Position numbers and translations under genes: made by a program. DNA of 64,000 nt from Rhizophagus irregularis (lineage: Eukaryota > Glomeromycota > Glomeromycetes > Glomerales > Glomeraceae). The notes beneath the pieces are model-generated. The model saw only the letters and a program-made list of their open reading frames with translations. It was not told the DNA's origin and ran no database searches. Below are positions 34,164-45,598 of the stretch, piece after piece; positions within the stretch are counted from its first letter, which is position 1; every line of letters begins with the position of its first letter. The DNA lies in assembly GCF_026210795.1 (NCBI RefSeq), contig NC_089457.1:1364001-1428000 (forward strand). Reading direction: 5' to 3'.

Positions 34164-36447
34164 TTAATGGGTTTGTTCTTCAGTAAAATCTATTTTCATT
34201 TTTTCTAACAATTTAACCGCATTTGGATGATCTTGCAAAACGGATAATCTTAAATAGTAAAGTCCTTTTTTCTCATCTTTTGGTATGTTTAATTTTCCTT
34301 TTATATAAGCGTCCCCCAAATTAAATTGAGCGGTACTATTTCCACCGTCAGCTGCCAACGTTAAATATTTAATAAATTCTTCACGTTCCTTTTTCTTACC
34401 TAAGCTCTCTTGAAGTGTGAATGCATAACGAAGTTGTGCGTCATGAATACCTTTATCAGCTGCTTCTTTAAATAATCTAGCAGCCTCTTCCTGATTTTTT
34501 TCAACAGATCTCCCTCCCCACAAATAATAACCCATCCAATGTTTCGCGCATGCGCTTCCATTTAATGCATGATATTCAAAGCATTTCCAAGCTTTTTCAT
34601 AATCACGGTTTTTATGTGCGTTTATACCTTCTTCAAGTGTTATCATTGTATCTATTTCAAAATCAAGCGTGAAATTTTCGCATTCAGGTAGTTCCATTCC
34701 TTCCCCTTCAGCATCTGCATCGCTAATTATAGGAGTACCTGTACCATCTAAGTCCAAAGACTTTTGTGGAAGTAAATCTAACTCATGTTCCACCACATTT
34801 TTATATTTGGTTTGTAATCGTTCAAGTGTGTTAAATAGGTTTAGAAGCGAAATTCTATCTTGAGGCTTTTGTTTCCACGCTTTTATAGTTAAAAAAAGAA
34901 AAATAAAAACGAAAATAGTCACATAAACCTGAATTAATCCAGAAAAACGTACCGATTTTATACATACCTTCTCTTATAACATATTCTAAACACTTTTGAA
35001 TATCTGAATCTCGTTTATTAGCGGCGAGTCCAAATTTAATTTTTTCTCTCTTGCCTTGAAGAACATGTGCACTTAATTTATCCATGTCCCATCCTTGATA
35101 TGGAACTTTTCCAAACGTTAACTCCCAAAGTAGCATTCCAAAGCTGTAATAAGATTAATAAATTAGTTAAACAGTTTAAAATAATTATTTATTAATGCAA
35201 ATAAATTACCTAAAAATTTCACATTTAGCAGTATACCGAGGGTTTTTATCGGTCATTTTTTCAGGAGCTAACCAATGAAATCTTCTCGTCATGTTGATAA
35301 TAGATGCTCTGCGTGTATATTCAAAGTTTGCAAGTTTCGGTGCTAAATGATCCGTCAACATAACATTCTCGCATTGTAAATCATGATGATAAATTTCTGC
35401 AGAGTGTAAGAAAGTGATTGCCCGGCATATATCAGTTGCAATGTGTAATTTTCTAGTCCAAGGAATATCATACGCTTCGTAAGTCTCTCTCAAAGTCCCA
35501 TATTGTGCCCATTCCACTACTAAATGATTTAAACCATCTAAATTCGCCAATCCATAAAATTTAAGTATATTCGTACATTCAGACAATTTAGATAAAATGA
35601 CAAGCTGTTTGTTCTTTCGGTCTTCTTGATCCATTTCATTTAATTCAAAAGGTATACAGGCAACATTTATAGAAGTTTTATAACTTTTTCTTACAATATT
35701 TTTATCAGAACCACGATAATCGGAATCATCTGCAATCATAGGGTCCGTTAAATCGCTTTGAGCTATCTGTTTAGGCTTTGTCACTGGTCCCTTTCCACTT
35801 TCTAAGCTTCATCATCTGATTGGTATTTATGAAACCATCATCAATGTTTTGAAGAAACTGCGAAATATAAAAAAAAATATTCGAACTTAGCAAATTTTTA
35901 AACAAGACAATATAAATATTTTTAAAAAACTTACTTCTTTCATTTCAGCAACATCATCCATTAAACATTCATTATCATATCGTCTCTGTTCTTCGTTTGA
36001 GAAAGTTAAAATAAAATTCAAATCTTTCATAACAGTGTCATATTTTACTGAAAGTTCTTCGAATTTATCTTTAAAAGAATAACTTTTAAGATACTTTTGA
36101 TAACCACGAATTGTAGATATTTCTTTGGCAAAGTTTTTAATATCCTTTAAAACGTCCACGAAACGATTAAATGCGTCGTACCAATCTTGACGTTTAAAAT
36201 TACTTTCATAAAATTTTTTGCGTCGTTGCAAAGTATCAACGGCATATTCTGCTAATTTTGTTCTATCATATAAAGCACTAATTATCTTTTTATTATATTC
36301 AGTATGTTGGTAGATAGATATAACTTCATTAATAATTGTTGTCACCGCACCTATCAAAGGAATAAAAGGTATAATTGGATCTTTTTCATCAATAACAATT
36401 GAAGATTCATTATGTTTATCCATTTTTATTTTATAAACGAATTCCAA
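34164..36447 (-). CDS. MLKL-like helical bundle / pseudokinase / Sel1-repeat protein with one unresolved frame break
   Basis: Clear exons are 36447-35935 (start possibly 36423), a middle exon ending at 35210, 35143-34968 and 34879-34164. The helical bundle contains PFIPLIGAV and TEYNKKIISALYDRTKLAEY. The pseudokinase has lost the VAIK lysine (VACI), has HHD for HRD (IYHHDLQCEN) and NFE for DFG. Sel1 repeats follow (EGINAHKNRDYEKAWKCFEY, NSTAQFNLGDAYIKGKLN). The problem is the second exon: the acceptor at 35857 gives FLQNIDDGF as in paralogues, but that frame hits TAA at 35773-35771, while the kinase frame is one base off. Skipping to an AG at about 35769 would restore frame at the cost of ~30 residues. 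Otherwise the gene carries a one-base indel. Confidence 0.68.
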
Positions 36448-36769
36448 AAATTTTAAACAATTTTTCGGGTAAATTGTGTAACAATGGCGCCATCAATAAT
36501 ATTTTTTTTTTATGGAGAAATTTGTTCACTCTTATACGAGTATTTTACGGAGCAAAGTGACCTTTTTTTAAAAAAATAGAAATTTTAAAATTCTAAGTGA
36601 TGAAATACTTCATATATCCAGATTAATAAGAAAATATGTAGTATGTTACTAGATAGAATCCACAGAATTGGTTTTCAAATAGGAATTAATTTTGAAAATT
36701 TAATATTGGGATTAAAAACAAGTTCTAACAGAATGCAATAAAATTTCAATATATTGATTCTATATCATA
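36448..36769. other. Short intergenic stretch
   Basis: Lies between the divergent starts of the minus-strand helical-bundle gene and the plus-strand kinase relic. A/T tracts only; it presumably held promoters. Confidence 0.4.
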
Positions 36770-38582
36770 TAATGAATTTGAAAATCGAGAAAAAATTGGG
36801 TCGGGAAGGTTTGGTCAGATTTATAAAGCAAGTTGGAAAAAGACTAAATAGACCTGTGGCTTATAAAATTTGATTAATCAATGGATATTTTGCAAGATGA
36901 TAAATATTGGAAACATGAACTGAATATACAATCACGTGGAAGTAAAAGTCAAAATATTATTAAATTTCAGGAATTAGTTATGGTAAGTACTTTTTTTATT
37001 TTTATTTGTATTTTTTTTCGTAAATTAATAAAATTATTTTGTTATAATATAGGTATGCAAGATGAACGTTCCTAATGGAATATGCATCTAATTGTGATTT
37101 AAGAACGTACCTTAAATCGAAGAACAGCATTTAACAATGGAACGAAAAATCAAGCTAGTATTTGATGTAACTAGAAGACTAAATTATTACATAATATCGA
37201 TATTATTCATTGTGATTTAGTAAGTATTTTATGAATGGTTTATATTTTTTTGTTATTTATATTTACTAAAATTATTTTTATTTAAGCATGCAAAATATTA
37301 ATATAGTATGAAGGAAATGCCAAAATTACAGATTTTAAGATTTGTTGATGAATAAACAAAATCATATAATAGCATTATAGGAATTCTACCATATATAGCA
37401 CCTGAAATATTGAGTACTAATCTAGATAAGCCATATCCTTATAGTAAAGCAAGTGATATAGTCTTTGGCGTGTTGTTTTGGGAAATAGTTAGTTGTAAAA
37501 TACCTTTTGAATGTTGTCAGCATGATAATGCTTTGATAACGCAATTTATTAAAGGAAGGAAGTCCTCAGAAAAGGAATAATTTACTAAGAATTAGAGTAT
37601 ATTTATAATAATTTGAATACAAATAATTATATTATTGATGGTAAGAGTCTCTTCAGGATTATATTTTATTTTATTATAATATTGAAAAAAATTTGATTTT
37701 TCTTCTTCTTTATTAGATCCATTAGATTTTAGCGTCGAAGATAACAGCTATAGTAGTTCTGGTAAGTTTTTTTACATTGTTATATTATCGTAGGTTATTT
37801 TTCTTATATTAATATTTTTCTTTTATTTATAATAGAAATGATGAATGGTTCTTTGAAGTTGAATTTATATAATTAGGCAACCATACGATTGTCATTTTAA
37901 ATTTACTTTTATAAATATTTAGCTATATCTTTAATATCTTTCATATATTGTGTACTTAAAAGCACGCAAACAAATATAATGTCACGGCAACATGCCAATC
38001 AGGGTCATCAATAAAAGATGAAATTTTAGTCGCTAATACTTTTAATATATAACTAAATAATTTAATCTTCTTCACTTGCCTGACTTTTTCTTGATAGAAT
38101 TTATAATGCCAATGTTCCTAGTCTGCTTGATAGTGATGAAGAATCTGATTCTCATGAAGAAGATTTTATAATTAAACCTTTTCTCCTTCTTGAAGAAGGA
38201 ATCAAAGCACATAACGAAGAGAAATATGACAATGCGTGGGAGTGTCTTGTAGCTCAGTCCGAAATTGAAAACCTAAAAGCAAAATATTGGAAGACTTATT
38301 GTTATCTTTATAATGGAATAAATGTATCAAAAAATTTAGATGAGGCAATTAAAATTATATAAAGAAGCGGCTGAATGGAGCATCAACAATATTTTAATAA
38401 GGAATATTATGAAAAATATATAAGAAACGCTGCTGACCGTAAGCATATAGATAGATACACAATTTCATTTAGCTGAACTATATATTCATGGTAAATTTGG
38501 AATTGAAAAAAATCCGGGAGAAGGGAATCATTTTAAAGCACGGGATTTGGTCATGGAACTTGAAATTAACGTATTTGATTAA
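36770..38582 (+). pseudogene. Decayed kinase / Sel1 gene
   Basis: Relics occur in the correct order. A glycine loop reads IGSGRFGQIYKASWKK (about 36797-36844). A central helix region reads EYASNC, then RTYLKSKNS (about 37079-37130), with a HCDL-like catalytic loop relic around 37215. C-lobe pieces are GILPYIAPEIL, FGVLFWEIVS and IPFECCQHDNAL (37380-37550). Sel1 pieces are LLEEGIKAHNEEKYDNAWEC and later fragments (38190-38560). Stops and frame shifts occur in every segment (for example WKKTK followed by a stop at 36848). Putative introns with GTAAGT-type donors are still visible near 36980 and 37220. No helical bundle is seen, so this copy belonged to the kinase-Sel1 type. Confidence 0.75.
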
Positions 38583-38679
38583 CTATTTAATAATTTTTCG
38601 TATTAATTAATATCAAGTGTTATTTATATATATATTTATTTTTTAAAAGGATAAATTTTATTTATGTAAAATAAATTAC

Positions 38680-39330
38680 AGAAAACTTATTACTTCAATC
38701 AAAATCAGATCTTGAACGAAATAATTGATTTTAACTTATCTAACATAGTACAAGCTTCGGTCGACCTTTAATAGCTGTCAATTTAAATAACTCAAACCTT
38801 TCTCTTCGTTCTTTAAAATGTCCAATTTTCCATTAAAAAATAAATCACCCAAGTTTAATTGAGCAGCAGTATTTTCATTATCAGCTGCCATGGTTAAAAA
38901 TTCTTCCAAGCACATATCTAATTTGGCATCAGAAACTTCCCTAGCAGCAATTTCTTTAAATAACTCGACTACTTTACCTAAAATTTTTCTTCATTTCCAA
39001 TAATAATAATAACCTGACCGATATTCTGAAACATTATTTATTCGGCATGTTTTTTCGAAACATCTTAACCTTTTTTTCGGTCTCTCATCTTAATAAGCTG
39101 TTATTCCAGGTTTCATCATTCGCAAAATAAGTTATTGTTATTATTTCCATATCACTTCTTTTCAGATTTAGTCTTCTAGGTGAATGATCTGAAATTAACG
39201 GAGAACTCAAATTTTCGAGATCATTGAATAGATAAATTCTGGACGGGAATAGATGAATCTGATTGCCAAAGATGACAAATGTAAATTTAGCATTTAATTA
39301 TTAAGTAATTCAGAAGAAATATTAAAAATA
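38680..39330 (-). pseudogene. Decayed Sel1 3'-terminal relic
   Basis: On the minus strand the segment matches the last exon of the genes at 53223-53896 and 60789-61453. Recognisable on the plus strand are the reverse complements of the [12 protein letters not shown] region (38820-38865), the pre-Sel1 linker (39160-39200) and the junction to the kinase tail near 39240-39300. The repeats are interrupted by frame shifts and about 60 bp are missing from the middle. No kinase or bundle remains upstream of it. It is a truncated dead copy of the right-hand gene type. Confidence 0.7.
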
Positions 39331-40434
39331 TTGCAAAACTGATGAATTTTCTAATGCATTACCTTTTGGGCATTTTAATTCCTATTAATTGATGTGAATC
39401 AAACTTTATGTATGAATTTCCTGGGTACTTTCAATCAGCTGCTAAATATAACTGGTCTAGTAATTCCATAGTAAAGCTTTGTGCATGTTTGATTAATAAG
39501 CTATTCATTAAAATTTGAGAATTTATGGAGAACAAGAAAGACAATTGGTATATAGAAAATTAAATTGGTATAAATATTTTTATTATGATTATATATAATT
39601 GGATAAAATACAAAGTATTTAAAACGCCAAAATTTTAATTATTATATTGACAATACAACAAAATATTTGTCTTTAAAATAATATAATCCACTAATTTGGA
39701 TCTAAAATCATTATATATGAAAAGTGACAATCAACAAATCATGTGGATTATGGTTGGAAAATTATCCATGTTACCGGTATGCATATGTCCACCGGTATGT
39801 ATATGTCCATTCTTCTCTATCAATAACAAGGATATAGTAATCCAATTCCATAATTGATAAATTATTTTTTTATCGGAATTTACCGTAATCCCATTTATGG
39901 CAACTCAAGGAAAAATTCTCAGTTAGGATTCGTTTTCCGTTATTATGTCATATTATTATTATTATTTAAGTAATGATAATGCATCATCATTTGTGTTACA
40001 ATTAAAGTTTTTAATATTATGATTTAACCATTATTTATAATTTAAGGTATTACACAAAGGAAATTCTTTCTTTCGAAAAAATAAGATTACCCGGTTTATA
40101 CAAAAAAACGGTTTGAAAATCTTTTAAAAATGTTTAGTTAAGGAGGAATTCCGATGGTTTAGTCGGAATATGCATTTTAACCGAAGAAATATTAATTGAC
40201 CGACAAAAAAAAACTTTGGTTACCCAATCGGAGTATTGTATGAGTTAATCTCGTGGAACCATTAAAATACTAAAATAGAAGGAATACAATCAGGATAAAA
40301 TACTGATATGTTATGTTATTGAGGTAATTATTTACGTATAATTTTCGTCAAAAAAAAATTTTTTTTTGATTTTATAAATTAAAAAGGTATCTTTAACAAA
40401 GCGTAGAAAAAAGGTAAAAAATATAAAAAAAAAT
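39331..40434. other. Intergenic stretch upstream of the zinc-ribbon pseudokinase gene
   Basis: No gene supported. A 17 bp near-duplication, GCATATGTCCACCGGTATG / GTATATGTCCATTCTTC, lies near 39780-39815. The last 200 bp are the presumed promoter and A-rich leader. Confidence 0.4.
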
Positions 40435-42246
40435 ATGAGCTCAAGACATTATTGCCCAGAATGTGACCAACGTTTAGGAGATAATACGTGGTGGTGTAAA
40501 TCCTGTCAACAAAGACATTTTAAAGAGAATTTTGATAATTGGACAACTGGTGATAAATATATTGATGATTTTATTAAACAAACTCAAGTGGAAGCTGAAG
40601 AATGTGATCAATACCTTGAATGGATTCCATTTTCAGCTTTTATTAATGTAAACAAATCAGAAATTTCTGAGGTTGGAACTTTATTTAGTGCAAATTGGAT
40701 TAAAGGTCCTAGCGATACTTGGGATCCCGTAGAGGGTGAATATGTCTCTAAAAGAAGTTTACTTAAAGTTGCTCTGACTTCTCTTGGAAGTTCACCATCA
40801 CTCTTTTTAAAAGAGGTGATTTTTAAATGTTTTTTTTTTTATTATAAATATATATTTTTTTTATGTAGCGTAATTTAATTAATTGATATTTGATTTAGCT
40901 TAAAATTCATTATTATTCGCGTTCGCGGAATGGTCTTATTATGCGTCTCTTCGGTGTAACAAGGGAATCAGTAACTAGTAATCTTATGATGGTAGCTGAA
41001 ACTGTTGAATGGGACGTTCGTCATTATGTTTCACATCATCATACGCGTCTTACATGGCAAAATAAATTGGCTATCTTACATACAATCGCAAGTGCATTAG
41101 AAATAATTAAAAATGAAAATGGAGAAATTGCAACTCAAAATAGTAATATAAAAAAATCTTATGTTGAAGTTTCTGTTAATGAATTAGGATTAGGAGATGG
41201 GAAAGAATTAATTCCAGTTATTGGACATTATAGATATGATCTTTTACCATTTTTTGCACCTGAAATTATTAGTGGAGAAGATTATAATCCTAAAGTTGAT
41301 ATATATACATTTGGAATGCTTATGTGGGAATTTTCTTCAAATAGACCTCCTTTTTATGATCAACCTCATGATGCAAAACTTATTAATAATATTTGTAATG
41401 GATTAAGACCGAGATTTCGTGACGATACCCCTGAATGTTATGGTGAATTAATGAAGAAATGTTGGAGTCCTTATGCTCAAGATAGGCCAATTATTTCTGA
41501 GATTGTAAAAATATTAAGTGAATGGCACATTGATGGAAAAAACAAGGAAGATTTTTCTAACGCTGAATCAAAGAGAATTAAAAGAGTTTTAGCCAAAGGT
41601 TTAAATCCTAATCCCGCTGGAAGAATGGTTGCCCCTCCAAAAATTCATCCTCAAGCTATTTATACTAGTAGATTATTAAAATTTCCTGCTTTACCTATTC
41701 CTAGAAATTCTCCAATACCAACACCAAGACGTTCTCAATCTCATAGTGAACATGATTATGGTCGTACGCAAATGAGCAGTCAAGATTTAGCTGCAATTCT
41801 TATTCGAGATGAAAGTTTTTTTTCAACTGCACTTCTTATGCAAAGACGTTCAGTTTTTCCTGAAGAAGAACCGGAACCAGAAGATGAAGATATACTGAAA
41901 CAGTACGAATTTTCCATTCCGTATAATAGTAAGTTTCTTACTTCAATTTTTATAACTTTATTTTTTTTTAAAAAAAAAATACGTATATTTAAATTTATTT
42001 TATTTAAATAACCATATAGTTGAAGACATTAAATCAAATGACAGTACAAGTAGTGAAAAGTGTGAAAAGAATGAAAAGAATGAAAAGGGTGAAAAGGGTG
42101 AAAAGAATGAAAAGAATGAAAAGAATGTAAAAAGTTTGTCAATTTTAGCTGATGTTATTACCGAAGAACCTGAATCATCCGAAGAATTAATTAGAAGTCC
42201 TATTACAAATTGTGCAAGTCCAATCAACTTTAAATTTGATAAATAA
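40435..42246 (+). CDS. Zinc-ribbon plus degenerate TKL kinase-like protein (pseudokinase, 545 aa, 3 exons)
   Basis: Exons 40435-40815, 40899-41928 and 42020-42246 join in frame with GT-AG introns to give 545 aa. Residues 7-24 form a CxxC...CxxC zinc ribbon (C7, C10, C21, C24). The YLEWIPFSAF segment that follows is the usual entry to a TKL kinase in this fungal family (family knowledge). The kinase fold has lost its glycine loop (EVGTLFSANW), its VAIK lysine, the HRD motif (the expected site reads NENGEIATQN) and DFG. The C-lobe is well preserved: FAPEII, DIYTFGMLMWEFSS and CWSPYAQDRP. The tail has a Pro/Ser-rich part and an EKN/EKG repeat encoded at 42055-42127. A catalytic role is very unlikely; a regulator or scaffold for related kinases is inferred. 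Confidence 0.85.
42055..42127. repeat. Coding 15 bp minisatellite (Glu-Lys-Asn/Gly)
   Basis: Seven or so GAAAAGRRTG-type units in the last exon of the zinc-ribbon pseudokinase give EKCEKNEKNEKGEKGEKNEK and more. It is probably variable in length between isolates because the units are near-perfect. Confidence 0.8.
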
Positions 42247-43158
42247 TTTAATTGTAGATTTTAATATCTTGTATATTGTTTTTTTTATAGACAATTTATA
42301 GTTTATGTAAAGATTTTTTTTTTTCAACACGTGTACTTTATTTTTACATATAATATACGCGTTGTTATACTACAAATTAAAATAGAAATAAAAGGGGGAA
42401 GAAAATTTTTGTTTTTTACATGAATAAGCTATTACAAATGATTAACAATTCAAGAATCTTTTTTTTTTTGTTTTTTTTGTTTTTTTTTTGCCAGAAACAG
42501 GAAAACAAATATTTATGTCCCACTTCTCCACAAAATAAATATAAATGGATACTTTTAATAAATATATATATACACATAAGAAATAAAGATGAACGAAAAA
42601 ATTAAAAAGAAAAATAAGGAAATTTCATTTAAGGATTTTCTAGAAATACTTTTTCTCGTATATTGTATAGGGTCTAATGCGCTTCTATATAATATATATT
42701 CTTAAAAATAACAATGATAAAACTACATAAAACTATGATAAATGTTTAAATTTTATAATCTAACTCTAAAATAATACAACCCATAAAATAAAAATACACT
42801 TAAGACAAAATACACGTGAAGCGCTTTAAGCCCTCAACAAATACAAATAGGGTACAGTGGAAGGAAGAAAGAATCTAGAATTTTTATTTTTTTTTTTCTT
42901 TTTCCGTGCCGTAAGGGTAAGATTAAAATGAAAGTTAGAATAAATAAAAGTATTATCTCATTAATAACGTAAAGATGTCGTTTATAAGAGAGAGACTCCG
43001 TTAAATCCGTAAACATAACATTAATGTTATATAGTCCATTTAAACTGTGCTAGACCTTAATGGACCATATAACACCCGTTCCTAATCATGAAAAAGGTTA
43101 GAAAGAGATGACTACTCCAATTAGACAATTTCCAATTAGATAAAAAAAGAAAAATAAA
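42247..43158. other. Convergent 3' flanks of two kinase-like genes
   Basis: Two genes point at each other across about 0.9 kb. Contains poly-A/T tracts, A-rich words compatible with polyadenylation on both strands, and a stem-loop at 43026-43073. No coding frame supported. Confidence 0.5.
43026..43073. terminator. Stem-loop in the convergent intergenic region
   Basis: GTTATATAGTCCATT (43026-43040) pairs with AATGGACCATATAAC (43059-43073): a 15 bp stem with one mismatch and an 18 nt loop. Placed 86 bp past the stop of the minus-strand kinase gene, in that gene's 3' flank. It could be a 3'-end structure, a tiny MITE or chance. The terminator label is the nearest category only. Confidence 0.3.
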
Positions 43159-45598
43159 TCATGTAAAAAGGATACGAACCAAAAAGCTTCTCCTTCGATG
43201 ACCACGCCTAATTAATTTAGTTAATTCACTAACTCTTCTTTTTGCAGTTTCGTGACCATTTTCAGCGGCTTTCGTATACCATTCGAGAGCTTTCTCTAAA
43301 TCTTTAGGTGTACCTCGTCCATATTCGTAACAAACACCAACACGACATTGTGCTGTAGCATATCCTTTTTCTGCGGAAGATTTAAAGCATTCAAAAGCTT
43401 TATAAGGATCTGAAGAAGTCCCAAATCCGATATCGTAACACCATCCAACATTATTATGTGCTGAAATACAACCATTATTGGCAGCTCTTTGGAAACAAGT
43501 AAATGCTTTTTGTGCATCCTTAGAAGTTCCCATTCCTTTGTAATAACACCATCCAACATAAACTAAACCTCTCGGATCTCCTAAATCTGCTGCTTTATAA
43601 TAATATTCGAAAGCCATTTGTGGATCTTTTTCTTTTCCGAAAGCATGTTCGCTCATAAACCCAATAATAAAATAATAATTAGCGGTTCTTAATTGATTTC
43701 TTGCAAAAATTTCAAACAAATTTTTGGGTCTAATTTGTTTCTCATGACATAAAACTTCCAATTTCCTTCTCATCACATCATCTGTGTATTTCTCCCAATT
43801 ATCACATATGGTGATTACGTCATTAATTAGTGATAGATCATCACCTGAAATTTTGTTCTTTAAAAGACTATCTTCATTTTTTGGAGTTGTCGGTGAGCCA
43901 ACTAAAGTCGTTTGTGATTTTTGATCCATCATTCCGGCTACACCAGAATCATGCTTATTATGTTTACCAACAACTCTAGAATTACCACTAATCTTTTCAT
44001 AAATAAGGTTTATACTGTTGATAAAACTTTTACTATCTAATGAAGGAATTGTAGGAATTTCAGGACTTTTATCAATATTAGATGGAGAAGCTACAATTAT
44101 TGATCTATCAAGAATCATTCCATTCCTATGATTATTATTCTTTGATGTATTTGCACTACTCTCAGAGTAGCTCGATTGTTTTGATGGTTTACGAGAGGGA
44201 ACTGATGATCGAGAAGATCGATGTGATCGGTAAACATTTGATGAAGATGATTTACTTTCGTCATCAACAACTTCGTATGATGATGATTCTACTAAATTCC
44301 CACTATATGCATTAATTTCTTTTTCGCTTGGTTTATCACTTTCAATTGTAGTGGAAGTTGAAACTGTTACGCTGCCTGCAACGGAGTTTTCGGAGTTTTC
44401 GGAGTTTTCACAATATTCATCATCATCATCTAGTTCATCAATATCTAAATCATAGTGACGACTTATGTGACGTTCATCATCATCATCATCGAACATTGAT
44501 TCTAATTCAAGCCGTGCGACTGCCAACTCAAGTCTCTCACATGGATTATATTTTATCAAATCAAATATAAGTTGACAATAATTTTGTGGAGTGCTTTCGG
44601 GAAGTTGATTTAACAATCGATGTATTGAATGGGAATTTCTTTTCTGTTCTTTAATATCTTCATCATCTACACCTTCATAAGGGTGCTCACCACTTTTTGC
44701 AACTATAAAAATTTAATTATTTAGTTAATATAAAATTTATTATTATTAAGAATAATTCGTAAAAGTTGGGAGAAGTATTTACCTGACCATAATATTAATC
44801 CAAATGAATAGACGTCGGAGAGTTTCGGATGACTAATATGTAGAAGAATAAATTACAAACTATCAAACTATTAAACTATTGAGAAAAAAAAAGATATTTT
44901 AAATATACGTACTTGTCAAAAAAATCTCTCATTTTAATATCTCTACAAACACGTTCAGGAGCCACATAGTTTATAGTACCACCGGCTTTTCCATTGTCCA
45001 ATATCATTTGACTCTTTGTTTTTGAAATACCGAAATCGGCCAATTTTGGGACCAAATCTTGGTCTAATAATACATTTTCCGGTTTAAGATCGAAATGTAG
45101 AACGTTATTATCATGACAGTGCATAAGTCCACACGCTATATCCCTGCAAACTCTGGCTTTAAAAGTCCAATCCACTGTATTAGTTCTAAGATAACTTGAT
45201 AAATTTCCGTTTGTAGCGTATTCCAACACCAATGAAAATGAATATCGATCGTCTCTTATGACTCCGTAAAATTTTAGTATATTATTATGATTTTGTAATT
45301 TAAAGTAATTACTATATTCTTTCAATAAAGTATTATTATCTACATGGTCTTGCTACAAAAAAAAAAATAATAATAATAATAATATTTCTTTGAGTTTACT
45401 AAATGATTATCAAAAGAAACATTTTACTTTTATTTTTTATTTCTTTTTTAGTCCTACCTGACTCTTTTTTACTACGACAGTTTTTCCCTGATAGGTAGCC
45501 AAGTAAACCTCACCCATTGCCCCACGGCCAATAACAAGTGGGGGGCGACACATTGCTACCTTACTCTTGTTTATTAAAACTCTATTATTGGACGACAT
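43159..45598 (-). CDS. Active-looking protein kinase with C-terminal Sel1 repeats (724 aa, 4 exons)
   Basis: Exons 45598-45458, 45352-44913, 44832-44783 and 44702-43159 join in frame to give 724 aa. The kinase domain is complete: glycine loop IGRGAMGEV (23-31), VAIK-type lysine K44 (VVVK), HFDLKPEN with HFD at 133-135 (Arg replaced by Phe, catalytic Asp kept), DFG at 153-155, APE as VAPERV, and DVYSFGLILWS. The kinase tail (about 240-270) is followed by ~280 residues of Asp- and Ser-rich disordered sequence. Four Sel1 repeats (about 551-704, for example AFECFKSSAEKGYATAQCRV) end the protein. It is probably a TKL/Ser-Thr kinase whose Sel1 part binds partners. This is the Sel1-kinase type without a helical bundle. 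Its neighbour on the right is 3.3 kb away. Confidence 0.9.

Noticed and set aside
43159-45598. Recent bacterial transfer as the source of Sel1 repeats
   Set aside because: Sel1 genes here have introns, host-like composition and fusion to eukaryotic kinases, and the family is known to be expanded in these fungi.
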